DNA of 8,239 nt, from assembly GCA_040757115.1 (NCBI GenBank), contig JBFLYA010000167.1, forward strand, positions 1 to 8,239, read 5' to 3'. Shown piece after piece: positions 1-5,205 of this stretch. Position numbers and translations under genes: made by a program. Numbering within the stretch: the first letter of the stretch is position 1; each line of letters starts with the position of its first letter. The notes under the pieces were generated by a model. It saw only the letters and a list, made by a program, of their open reading frames with translations. It was not told the origin of the DNA and did no database searches. The stretch comes from a bacterium (GTDB lineage Bacteria > UBA9089 > CG2-30-40-21 > SBAY01).

Positions 1-2
1 AG

Positions 3-326
3 ATAAAGAAGGCATTTGAGATAGCCAATCAAGCAAGTCTGAGTGCTAAAGAATTAGAGATACAGCATAAAAGGAAAGATTTCATCTATATTCAAAAGGC
101 ATCGATTTCTTATGCCGAAAAGAAAGGGTTACAACAAGGATTAGAACAAGGATTAGAACAAGGATTAGAACAAGGGTTACAACAAGGAATTCAACAAGGA
201 TTACAACAAGGACTAATAGAGACAGCTAAATCGATGTATAAAAAAGGGTTTAAATTGGAGATGATTGCTGAGATAACAGGACTTTCAGAAGAGGAGATAA
301 ATAGGGTTGTAAGAGTAGTGAATTAG
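3..326 (+). CDS. Rpn-family PD-(D/E)XK nuclease / putative transposase, C-terminal end (5' truncated by window)
   Basis: An open frame enters from the left edge with no start codon in the window and gives 107 residues ending in TAG at 324-326. What is visible is only the C-terminal tail: a charged helix (FEIANQASLSAKELEIQ), then seven GLEQ/GLQQ/GIQQ tetrapeptides (codons 126-209), then KGFKLEMIAEITGLSEEEI near the end. This tail architecture, with EKG/EQG-type repeats followed by a 'GF.LE.IAEITGLS.EEI' helix-turn-helix-like end, is typical of the Rpn recombination-promoting nuclease / PD-(D/E)XK transposase-like family. In that family the catalytic nuclease domain is N-terminal, so it would lie outside this window. 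Those proteins are DNA endonucleases that stimulate recombination. Activity cannot be judged here because no catalytic residue is visible. The family name rests on the tail only. Confidence 0.72.
   Translation: MKKAFEIANQASLSAKELEIQHKRKDFIYIQKASISYAEKKGLQQGLEQGLEQGLEQGLQQGIQQGLQQGLIETAKSMYKKGFKLEMIAEITGLSEEEINRVVRVVN
126..209 (+). repeat. In-frame 12-bp tandem repeat coding (GLEQ/GLQQ)n
   Basis: Seven consecutive 12-bp units of the form GGATTAGAACAA occur, with variants GGGTTACAACAA and GGAATTCAACAA. They encode GLQQ-GLEQ-GLEQ-GLEQ-GLQQ-GIQQ-GLQQ, and an eighth GL follows. The three central units are identical, which fits replication slippage. Because the unit is a multiple of three, copy-number change keeps the reading frame. 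The peptide would form a glutamine/glutamate-rich helix or linker between the nuclease domain and the C-terminal helical end. Confidence 0.95.
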
Positions 327-520
327 CGATTAGCAAATATTAATTTATCGAGCTCTCTCAACATCTCCAGAGCGCGGATTTGACTGAAGTTTAAAACCAA
401 CCGTTCTTTTATCTTCCCCCCAATTTTTACCATCACAACATCACCAATTCCTGAGCCTGTCAGGACAGGTTTCTGATTTATTCCAGGGCTGGCAACATTT
501 TTTCGACCTGTGCAGTTAAG
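323..520 (-). pseudogene. Possible gene remnant, function unknown
   Basis: Read on the minus strand, roughly 450 down to 323 gives a coding-like stretch (GIGDVVMVKIGGKIKERL then NFSQIRALEMLRELDKLIF) ending in TAA at 323-325. The balance of charged and hydrophobic residues looks like a genuine helical protein end. Extending the frame upstream runs into the CACGAAG-type repeat and the terminal repeat of the MITE, so the longest ORF there has an artificial N-terminus. It overlaps the end of the convergent nuclease gene by a few bases. No family is recognised. It could be a 5'-eroded gene or a chance ORF. Confidence 0.25.
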
Positions 521-556
521 ATAAACCACGAAGGGCACGAAGACCACGAAGAAAAA
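498..556 (+). repeat. Outer inverted repeat, left arm (CCTGTGC motif plus CACGAAG units)
   Basis: The arm contains TTTTCGACCTGTGCAGTTAA followed by AAACCACGAAG, GGCACGAAG and ACCACGAAG units. The same order appears in inverse orientation at 1172-1247, where the arm carries extra bases between the two modules. The CACGAAG module is itself a short tandem of 9-10-bp units. Confidence 0.7.
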
Positions 557-562
557 ATATTG
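555..562. repeat. Target-site duplication, left copy
   Basis: AAATATTG abuts the left terminal repeat of the MITE-like element and recurs exactly at 738-745 next to the right terminal repeat. Joining the flanks after removing the element and one copy restores an uninterrupted repeat-type spacer. Confidence 0.75.
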
Positions 563-737
563 GTAACCGTTCAACCCCTACATTTGGGCTTTTAGGAATT
601 ACAAAACACAAAATATAGTATTTTGAGAGCCTGTTTTGCTTCCTTTTTTGAGCCTATAAAAAGCGGTGGTTACTATATGTAGGGGGCACCAGCAATTATC
701 ACCAAACATCTTGCGTTTCACCCACCTGAACGGTTAC
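563..737. mobile_element. MITE-like element with IS66-type GTAA ends and 8-bp target duplication
   Basis: The left end GTAACCGTTCA (563-573) is the exact inverse of TGAACGGTTAC (727-737). Outside both ends lies the identical octamer AAATATTG (555-562 and 738-745), a perfect 8-bp direct repeat. Inside, CCCCTACAT (575-583) mirrors ATGTAGGGG (677-685), and GGTTAC (669-674 region) echoes the end sequence. The 175-bp body has no room for a transposase. Terminal repeats beginning GTAA together with 8-bp target duplications are the known signature of the IS66 family, so this is best read as a non-autonomous derivative mobilised in trans. The structure is seen directly. The family assignment is inference, and other 8-bp-duplicating families are possible. 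Confidence 0.75.
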
Positions 738-745
738 AAATATTG
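738..745. repeat. Target-site duplication, right copy
   Basis: AAATATTG, identical to 555-562, immediately follows the right terminal repeat TGAACGGTTAC. Confidence 0.75.
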
Positions 746-786
746 TAACTATTCAGTAATTATTCAGCCACAGATTAACACGGATA
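745..786 (+). repeat. Inner inverted repeat, left arm
   Basis: GTAACTATTCAG is followed by an 11-base partial duplication (TAATTATTCAG) and CCACAGATTAACACGGATAA. Its inverse lies at about 1129-1157 (ATCTGTGGCTGAATAGTTAC at 1138-1157), without the internal duplication. Confidence 0.65.
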
Positions 787-854
787 AATAGCAGATAGTA
801 GAGGACAAGAGCTAAGATGCAAGGGGCGAGAGAGCAGAGGGGAGAGATAGATGT

Positions 855-870
855 CCCTCGCTGGCGGGGG
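855..870. repeat. Short GC-rich hairpin
   Basis: CCCTCG-CTGG-CGGGGG forms six pairs (one G-T) around a four-base loop. No T-tract follows on either strand, so it is not called a terminator. It lies within the repeat-rich spacer. Confidence 0.4.
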
Positions 871-947
871 ATTAAGGGGATGGAAGTTATAGCACTTATT
901 AATCGAAACTTAACATAGAACGGATAGAAATTTAACTATCAATTGAA

Positions 948-1010
948 TGAATGTAGAATATCGAATAATGAATTTAGAATAATGAAGTTTTAGTATTACT
1001 TCTACATTCA
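948..1010. repeat. AT-rich inverted repeat
   Basis: TGAATGTAGAA (948-958) is the exact inverse of TTCTACATTCA (1000-1010). Between them are direct repeats of the GAATAATGAA type. This looks like part of a low-complexity dispersed repeat and not a regulatory site. Confidence 0.55.
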
Positions 1011-1128
1011 ATATTCAATATTTTTCATTTTATGGAAACTTTTGATGAATAACTACTATAGAAGGAGAAAAGCCCTTCAGCCTACAGCACGGATACCGGA
1101 GATGCCTCAGGGATTTTTCCGCGTTTCA

Positions 1129-1157
1129 TCCATGTCCATCTGTGGCTGAATAGTTAC
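1129..1157 (-). repeat. Inner inverted repeat, right arm
   Basis: On the minus strand this reads GTAACTATTCAGCCACAGAT followed by GGACATGGAT, the counterpart of 745-786. Together with the outer arms it makes a nested palindromic arrangement. Confidence 0.65.
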
Positions 1158-1171
1158 GATTTGGTTTATAA

Positions 1172-1247
1172 TTCTTCGTGCCCTTCGTGTGCTTCGTGGT
1201 TTTAAAAGATGTGAGGAAGGTTAATCTAACCGCACAGGTGGCATTTT
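1172..1247 (-). repeat. Outer inverted repeat, right arm
   Basis: Read on the minus strand this gives CCACCTGTGCGGTTA, an unshared stretch of about 20 bases, then AAAACCACGAAG, CACACGAAG and GGGCACGAAG. It matches the left arm at about 498-556 in module order and much of the sequence. Confidence 0.7.
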
Positions 1248-1271
1248 TTTCTTGACTTTCTCCCATTTTTA

Positions 1272-1586
1272 TTGGTTTTAATTACCACTATTACTATTAT
1301 CGGCAAAGAACCTTCTTCTCTTGATTCCTTTGAACTTCATGGAAGTTTTTTCATAATTAGAATTACTGGTTCCTTTCAAAAAGATATTGACAAAGGTTCA
1401 TCAGATATGCTATACTTTTTAAAAAAGGTAAGAATTATCCCTACAAAAAACCCAAGAATTATGAGAGGCCTTGACTTACCCCTTCAGGAATGGGTAAAAA
1501 AGACGGCTCAATCAGAGGGTATATCTGTTTATTTAAGATTAAGGGACTTAGTTTGTCAAATCTATGAGTTATCCGAAGATGCATAG
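1272..1586 (+). CDS. Small hypothetical protein, uncertain start
   Basis: The open frame begins at about 1230. The longest version uses TTG at 1272 and gives 104 residues ending in TAG. There is no clear Shine-Dalgarno sequence for that TTG, and the first residues (VLITTITII) are low-complexity. In-frame ATG codons at 1407 (59 aa) and 1461 (41 aa) are alternatives. The C-terminal 40 residues (GLDLPLQEWVKKTAQSEGIS, then VYLRLRDLVCQIYEL) read as a short strand followed by two amphipathic helices. That could suit a ribbon-helix-helix DNA-binding fold, but this is only a resemblance. A promoter-like sequence inside the ORF (1387-1416) argues for a shorter product, or for transcription aimed at the glycosyltransferase downstream. 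No family is recognised. Confidence 0.4.
   Translation: MVLITTITIIGKEPSSLDSFELHGSFFIIRITGSFQKDIDKGSSDMLYFLKKVRIIPTKNPRIMRGLDLPLQEWVKKTAQSEGISVYLRLRDLVCQIYELSEDA
1387..1416 (+). promoter_or_regulatory. Possible sigma70-type promoter inside the small ORF
   Basis: TTGACA (1387-1392), an 18-base spacer and TATACT (1411-1416) match consensus boxes closely. It is the best promoter match seen upstream of the glycosyltransferase, whose start is about 280 bases further on. Chance occurrence in AT-rich coding DNA is a real alternative. Confidence 0.35.
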
Positions 1587-1602
1587 TGGTCTAACATTAG
1601 AG

Positions 1603-1620
1603 AAGAGAGAATGCTCTCTT
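1603..1620. repeat. Hairpin between the small ORF and the glycosyltransferase
   Basis: AAGAGAG-AATG-CTCTCTT forms a 7-bp stem with a 4-base loop. It is followed by TCAATAAAG and not a T-run, so it is at best a weak terminator. It is itself enclosed by the 10-bp inverse pair CTATGAGTTA (1562-1571) and TAACTCATAG (1639-1648). Confidence 0.4.
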
Positions 1621-1695
1621 TCAATAAAGAAAAAGCAGTAACTCATAGTCAAGTCTGGGTTTCCATTCTAAAGAACACCCTAAGGAAAGAGCACA

Positions 1696-2766
1696 ATGAA
1701 AAAACTGGTGAAAATTTTAGAGATAGTGTCCTATTCTCCGCCAAGAACCGGCTGGAGCACACGGGTTGAGTATCTTAAAAAACAACTTTTAGAAATGGGC
1801 TATGAATGTCAAATATTAAATATTAGCTCTGAAAGTAGAAGGATTAAAAGTGATGAATATATTGATGTTCAAAATGGAAGAGATTATATATTTAAATTAG
1901 GTAAATTTTGCCTATCAGGTTACAGGGTTCATATGCATGTAAATGGTCAATCTCCGAAGGGATTTATATTGACACTAATCAGTGAAATTATCGGTCTCGT
2001 ATTGGGTAAGGGATGTTTTTTAACATTTCATGGGGGAATAAATCAGCGATATTTTCCTCGTGAAAACAGTTATTGGATACTTCCTCTGATTTCTATTATC
2101 TTCAAATTACCTAAAAAAATTATTTGCAATGATGAGCGTATAAAAGATAAAATTAGCGAATATGGCATAAACAGAAATAAAATTGTGTCCATTCCCGCCT
2201 TTAGCAAGCAATATTTATCATATAAAGAGACAAAACTACCAGAAGATTTAGAGATATTTATCCATCAACACGAGCCTATTTTATCTTCGTATGTTTTTGA
2301 CCGACCTCAATTTTATATTCCAACAACTCTACAGGCAATTAAAAAGTTGGTAACGAACTATCCCGACTTAGGTTTAATATTTGTTGGGACGAGTGAATAT
2401 TCACAAGATACTCTAAATCTTATTCAAACTCTAAATTTAGAAAAGAATATATTTTTATGTAAGAATTTAGAGCATAATGAATTCTTAACCTTATTAAGTA
2501 AGTCAAAGATATGTATAAGAAGTTATGAATGGGATGGTGTCTGCTCGTCAGTATTACAGGCACTATCTCTTAAAATTCCCGTCATAGGTTGTGAAAATCC
2601 TCTTAGACCTAAAGGTGTTGTTTTATTTAAAACTGGAGATGAAAATTCTCTGGCTGAAAAAATTGAGTATATCTTAAAAAATTATGATGAGGTAAAAGAA
2701 AATATACAGTTACCTGAAATTAAGGACACGGTTTCTACGGAGGTAAAATTATTAACTTCAATCTAA
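1696..2766 (+). CDS. Glycosyltransferase, GT-B fold (GT4-like)
   Basis: This 356-residue protein would transfer a sugar from an activated donor to a cell-surface or glycolipid acceptor at the cytoplasmic side of the membrane. The N-terminal Rossmann half starts KILEIVSYSPP with RTGWSTRVEYLKKQL (residues 17-31) where the family's glycine-rich acceptor-side loop usually lies. FLTFHGG is at 108-114. The C-terminal half has IFVGTSEY (228-235) and the donor-site block SYEWDGVCSSVLQALSLKIP (276-295), followed by VIG. In that block the usual E-x7-E pair is D280 and Q288, a departure from the classic motif, so donor or activity may be unusual. AAGGA at 1682-1686 lies 9 bases before ATG. No other polysaccharide genes are nearby, and the gene converges on the exbB region with no obvious terminator. 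Strongly A/T-ending codons may reflect transfer. The substrate is unknown. Confidence 0.8.
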   Translation: MKKLVKILEIVSYSPPRTGWSTRVEYLKKQLLEMGYECQILNISSESRRIKSDEYIDVQNGRDYIFKLGKFCLSGYRVHMHVNGQSPKGFILTLISEIIGLVLGKGCFLTFHGGINQRYFPRENSYWILPLISIIFKLPKKIICNDERIKDKISEYGINRNKIVSIPAFSKQYLSYKETKLPEDLEIFIHQHEPILSSYVFDRPQFYIPTTLQAIKKLVTNYPDLGLIFVGTSEYSQDTLNLIQTLNLEKNIFLCKNLEHNEFLTLLSKSKICIRSYEWDGVCSSVLQALSLKIPVIGCENPLRPKGVVLFKTGDENSLAEKIEYILKNYDEVKENIQLPEIKDTVSTEVKLLTSI

Positions 2767-2919
2767 ATAATAATAAATCTTATAAATTTGCCTGAATGGA
2801 TACTTTCTGTCTCCTCTTATCCCCTCCCACACCTCTTTTAAAAAACCTTTTTCTAATAAAATATAATAGAATCTTTGTGGTTTTTCTATAGTCTTAACTA
2901 ATTTAGCCTTCAACGGCAT
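2758..2919 (-). CDS. 53-residue ORF coupled to exbB, unknown function
   Basis: The exbB stop TAA (2920-2922) is directly followed by ATG (2917-2919), which opens 53 codons ending in TGA at 2758-2760. The product begins MPLKAKLVKTIEKPQRFYYI and is basic and aromatic-rich, ending RQIYKIYYYLD, with no membrane segment. Purine-rich AAGAAAGAG in the end of exbB could serve as a ribosome site. The zero-spacing stop/start suggests translational coupling. The position is where an ExbD gene would normally sit, but the product has neither the single N-terminal membrane anchor nor the size of ExbD. Its end overlaps the convergent glycosyltransferase by 9 bases. It could be a chance extension of an AT-rich 3' region. 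Confidence 0.4.
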   Translation of the reverse strand: MPLKAKLVKTIEKPQRFYYILLEKGFLKEVWEGIRGDRKYPFRQIYKIYYYLD

Positions 2920-3555
2920 TTATCTCTTTCTTCTTTCAGTTTCGGTGAGGATTTCAATTAATCTTGCGGTATAAATTCTAAATTCCTCTCCAATAGTATT
3001 TACCTTAATGATAAAATAATTATAGGCAGCTACGGCAATAATCGCTACAAATAATCCTCCAGCAGTGGCGACTAAAGCCTCAGATATACCTCCAGCAACA
3101 ACATCTATTCCTCCGGTACCAGTTAGACCAATATTATGAAATGCACGAATAATCCCTAATACAGTGCCAAATAGTCCAATAAAAGGAGCGATACTTCCAA
3201 TCGTTCCCAGCATCCAGATATACCTTTTTAAATCGAGTGATTCTTCTATCCTGATACGGTCTAAACCCTCGATAATCTCATCCTTACTCCGGTCATATCT
3301 TAACAACCCTTCTTTAAAGATAAGAGGAAGTGGTCCTGGAACCATCTCACAAAGATTTATTGCCTCCATAACATTACCTTTGAGAATACTATTTTGAATC
3401 TTATATAAGAGTTCTTCAACATCTATATTTATTTTTCTAAAACTCCACATCCGTTCAATAATAATTGCCAGGATAAGAATCGAGCAAAGTCCTAATGGAA
3501 TCATTGCAATTCCACCTTTAAAGATAATATCTAATAAAGTTTCATTTGCAAACAT
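2920..3555 (-). CDS. exbB: MotA/TolQ/ExbB-family proton channel protein (ExbB-like)
   Basis: These 211 residues match the usual ExbB/TolQ length. The protein is an inner-membrane subunit of a proton-motive-force-driven motor that normally works with ExbD and TonB (or TolR and TolA) to energise outer-membrane processes. Three membrane segments are visible: about 15-35 (GIAMIPLGLCSILILAIIIE), 115-138 (MLGTIGSIAPFIGLFGTVLG) and 158-182 (ISEALVATAGGLFVAIIAVA). The large cytoplasmic loop lies between the first two. The family motifs APFIGLFGTVLG and GISEALVATAGG are intact, including the TM2 and TM3 threonines (T131, T164) and the TM3 glutamate (E159). AGGAGG at 3565-3570 sits 9 bases from ATG at 3553-3555 and fixes the start. 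No exbD or tonB lies in the window: the next gene is a 53-aa ORF and then a convergent glycosyltransferase. TolQ is the alternative reading. Confidence 0.88.
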   Translation of the reverse strand: MFANETLLDIIFKGGIAMIPLGLCSILILAIIIERMWSFRKINIDVEELLYKIQNSILKGNVMEAINLCEMVPGPLPLIFKEGLLRYDRSKDEIIEGLDRIRIEESLDLKRYIWMLGTIGSIAPFIGLFGTVLGIIRAFHNIGLTGTGGIDVVAGGISEALVATAGGLFVAIIAVAAYNYFIIKVNTIGEEFRIYTARLIEILTETERRKR

Positions 3556-3564
3556 TATGGTTAA

Positions 3565-3570
3565 CCTCCT
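3565..3570 (-). promoter_or_regulatory. Strong ribosome-binding site of exbB
   Basis: AGGAGG on the minus strand, 9 bases before the ATG, is the most canonical Shine-Dalgarno sequence in the window. Confidence 0.85.
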
Positions 3571-3578
3571 CTTTATTT

Positions 3579-3608
3579 GGTAACTGCTGAATGGTAATTA
3601 GTTACCAT
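3579..3608 (-). promoter_or_regulatory. Palindromes in the exbB leader, mutually exclusive hairpins
   Basis: ATGGTAA-TTAG-TTACCAT (3591-3608) is a perfect 7-bp stem with a 4-base loop. The same TTACC segment (3600-3606) can instead pair with GGTAACT (3579-3585). Both lie just upstream of the AGGAGG site in the presumed transcript. It could be an operator or an RNA switch. Only the symmetry is seen. Confidence 0.4.
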
Positions 3609-3618
3609 ATTATTAGGT

Positions 3619-3648
3619 TATATATACCCAAATAAATTGAGTTTGCAA
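3619..3648 (-). promoter_or_regulatory. Possible exbB promoter
   Basis: On the minus strand TTGCAA (3643-3648) is followed after 16-18 bases by TATATA (3619-3626 region). The -35 box lies inside the near-palindrome GTTTGCAAAT (3641-3650). The promoter would sit just downstream of the terminator-like hairpin behind the foldase gene, which fits separate transcription of exbB. Confidence 0.3.
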
Positions 3649-3665
3649 ATATTTTGCTCTACTCT

Positions 3666-3750
3666 AAAAAGGGATCAAGGATTCGAGGGGTCAAGGATTC
3701 AAGGGAGGTGAAAAATAAGGTGTTCACTCGACCCCTGATTCCTTGATCCC
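3666..3750 (-). terminator. Long-stem terminator-like hairpin downstream of the foldase gene
   Basis: 3671-3692 and 3730-3750 are near-perfect inverse copies of a GGGATCAAGGAATC-type sequence with a GGGGTC end, a stem of about 21 bp. On the minus strand the stem is directly followed by CTTTTT (T-run at 3666-3670). It starts about 60 bases after the foldase stop codon. The loop of about 37 bases contains another partial copy of the same unit, so the structure is probably a dispersed repeat doing duty as a terminator. Confidence 0.5.
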
Positions 3751-3811
3751 TTGAATCCTTTCAAGGAAGTTTTTGCAAACCTGTTTTCTTTGAGTATAAA
3801 ACAAATAGGAT

Positions 3812-5194
3812 TTATAGATTTATTGTAATCTTTGCCGATAGTTTTTTCTTTTTATACCAATCGTCTAATGCCATTTCTTTCTTTTTTTTAAGAATATCCT
3901 GTCTAATCTTTTCTTTTTCTTTAGAATATTTTATTTCATCAATCTGTTTTTCTATCAATTGAGCGATTAAAAAGCCTGACCATATCTTAATCGGCTGACT
4001 TATCTGGTCTTGTTTTAAATTGAATATCTCCTCTATCTCCGGGAAATAACCTAATTCTGAAACAGGTTGTTGATGTCCGAAAGATTCAGTTTCCTTTATC
4101 TCTAAAGAATACTCTGTAGCGACAGTTCCAAACCCTTGCGTTATTTTACTATAAATTTCATCTGTTTTTGATTTTGCTATTTTTTCTGCCTCTTGTCTTA
4201 TTTTTTGATGATGAATTGTATTTTTAATCCCTTCGCTCGCCTCAGATAGCGGAATAGTGCGGGCTTGTCTTTTGTCTTCAAGTTTAATGATATGGAATCC
4301 AAATTGGGTTTCGACAATATCGCTTATTTCACCTAATTTTAAGTTAAAAGCGGCATCTTCGAATGGTTTAACCATTTGTCCCCGGCTAAAGAAATTTAAA
4401 TCTCCACCTTGATTTTTAGATGGGCAGGCAGAATATTTCATAGCTAATTCTTCAAAACTGCCACCTGCTTTTATCTCTTTTAAAATATCTTCAATCTTTG
4501 CTTTTGCCTCTTTTTTATTGTTTTCGGGTTTTATCAAGATGTGTCTTGCTCTGACTTGTTCAGGTTGTTGATAATCAGTGAGGTGCCTGCGGTAATAATC
4601 TTCAATCTCCGTGTCGGTAATGGTGCCAGCATCGATTTTATCTTCTTCAAATTTTATCAGGACATATCTTATCCGAATCTTCTCGTTAATGGTGCAAAAT
4701 TCTTTTCTTATCTCCTCTTCCGAAACCTTAACTGCATTTTTTATTCGTTCCTCTAATTTAGTTCGCATAAGGATTTTGCGCTGTCGTTCATAGATCTTAC
4801 TCCAGTCAATTTCAGGATTAGCTAATGCCAAACGATATTTTGTTTCATCAAACTTGCCTTTAGCATCTTTAAACTGTGGGCTCTTTTTTATGCTTTCGTC
4901 AAGCTCTTTTTCTGTTACCTTGATAACTTTTTCTGCCTCTTGAGAAAGTAATGCATCACGGATTAAACCTTCAATTACTATATTTTTTAATGCTTCCTCC
5001 CATTCCTGCGGGAATTTGCCATATTTCTGTTTATATAAATCACGGTGGTAATCAAAAGCCATTTTATATTGAGCATAAGTAAATTTTGTTTCATTAACCG
5101 TAATGACCACCTGAGAAAGAGGTATCTCCTTAGATTCTATTTTTAAACAACATAAGATTAAAAACAAGATAATGAAAAGAGTAATTTTTTTCAT
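3812..5194 (-). CDS. Exported peptidyl-prolyl isomerase, SurA/PpiC-type foldase
   Basis: With ATG at 5192-5194 the protein has 460 residues. It would catalyse cis-trans isomerisation at proline and chaperone exported proteins in the periplasm. Residues 1-18 (MKKITLFIILFLILCCLK) form a signal sequence or anchor. C16-C17 could suggest a lipoprotein, but the lipobox is poor. Residues 25-200 are helical and charged, like the SurA/PrsA N-terminal chaperone module. A parvulin domain spans about 213-308: VRARHILIK, SFEELAMKYSACPSKNQGGD, then FSRGQMVKPFEDAAF and FGFHIIKLED. At 383-416 a second, degenerate half-parvulin (YFPEIEEIFNLKQDQISQPI) is seen. A longer frame reaches TTG at 5213-5215, but a promoter -10 box falls inside that extension, so ATG 5194 is preferred. 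No clear Shine-Dalgarno sequence precedes it. The gene appears monocistronic. Confidence 0.88.
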   Translation of the reverse strand: MKKITLFIILFLILCCLKIESKEIPLSQVVITVNETKFTYAQYKMAFDYHRDLYKQKYGKFPQEWEEALKNIVIEGLIRDALLSQEAEKVIKVTEKELDESIKKSPQFKDAKGKFDETKYRLALANPEIDWSKIYERQRKILMRTKLEERIKNAVKVSEEEIRKEFCTINEKIRIRYVLIKFEEDKIDAGTITDTEIEDYYRRHLTDYQQPEQVRARHILIKPENNKKEAKAKIEDILKEIKAGGSFEELAMKYSACPSKNQGGDLNFFSRGQMVKPFEDAAFNLKLGEISDIVETQFGFHIIKLEDKRQARTIPLSEASEGIKNTIHHQKIRQEAEKIAKSKTDEIYSKITQGFGTVATEYSLEIKETESFGHQQPVSELGYFPEIEEIFNLKQDQISQPIKIWSGFLIAQLIEKQIDEIKYSKEKEKIRQDILKKKKEMALDDWYKKKKLSAKITINL

Positions 5195-5205
5195 TTCAAT
5201 GATTA

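Larger units (their letters stand above)
327..1250. other. Gene-poor spacer built from dispersed and inverted repeats
   Basis: No convincing complete gene is seen in this stretch of about 0.9 kb. It holds an outer inverted pair (about 498-556 and 1172-1247), an inner inverted pair (745-786 and about 1129-1157), an inserted 175-bp MITE-like element, a GC-rich hairpin (855-870) and an AT-rich inverted repeat (948-1010). A short palindrome also lies at 456-469 (CCTGTC-AG-GACAGG). Only the weak remnant at 323-520 shows coding character. Confidence 0.7.

Noticed and set aside
126-209. CRISPR-like array
   Set aside because: The units are contiguous 12-mers without spacers and are in frame within a coding region.
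515-574. N-terminal part of the minus-strand ORF 323-574 as real protein (NGYQYFFFVVFVPFVVYL)
   Set aside because: This part is simply the translation of the CACGAAG repeat and the MITE end, so the apparent membrane segment is an artefact.
2767-2919. Bidirectional terminator between the glycosyltransferase and exbB
   Set aside because: Only A/T runs (AAAAAACCTTTTT) are present with no GC-containing stem of useful length. The stretch is better explained by the 53-aa frame.
3164-3397. Plus-strand ORFs over exbB, the foldase, the endonuclease and the methyltransferase (3164-3397, 4541-4793, 5646-6085, 6699-6890)
   Set aside because: They are antisense shadows of genes with clear family motifs, and none has its own ribosome site or recognisable domain.
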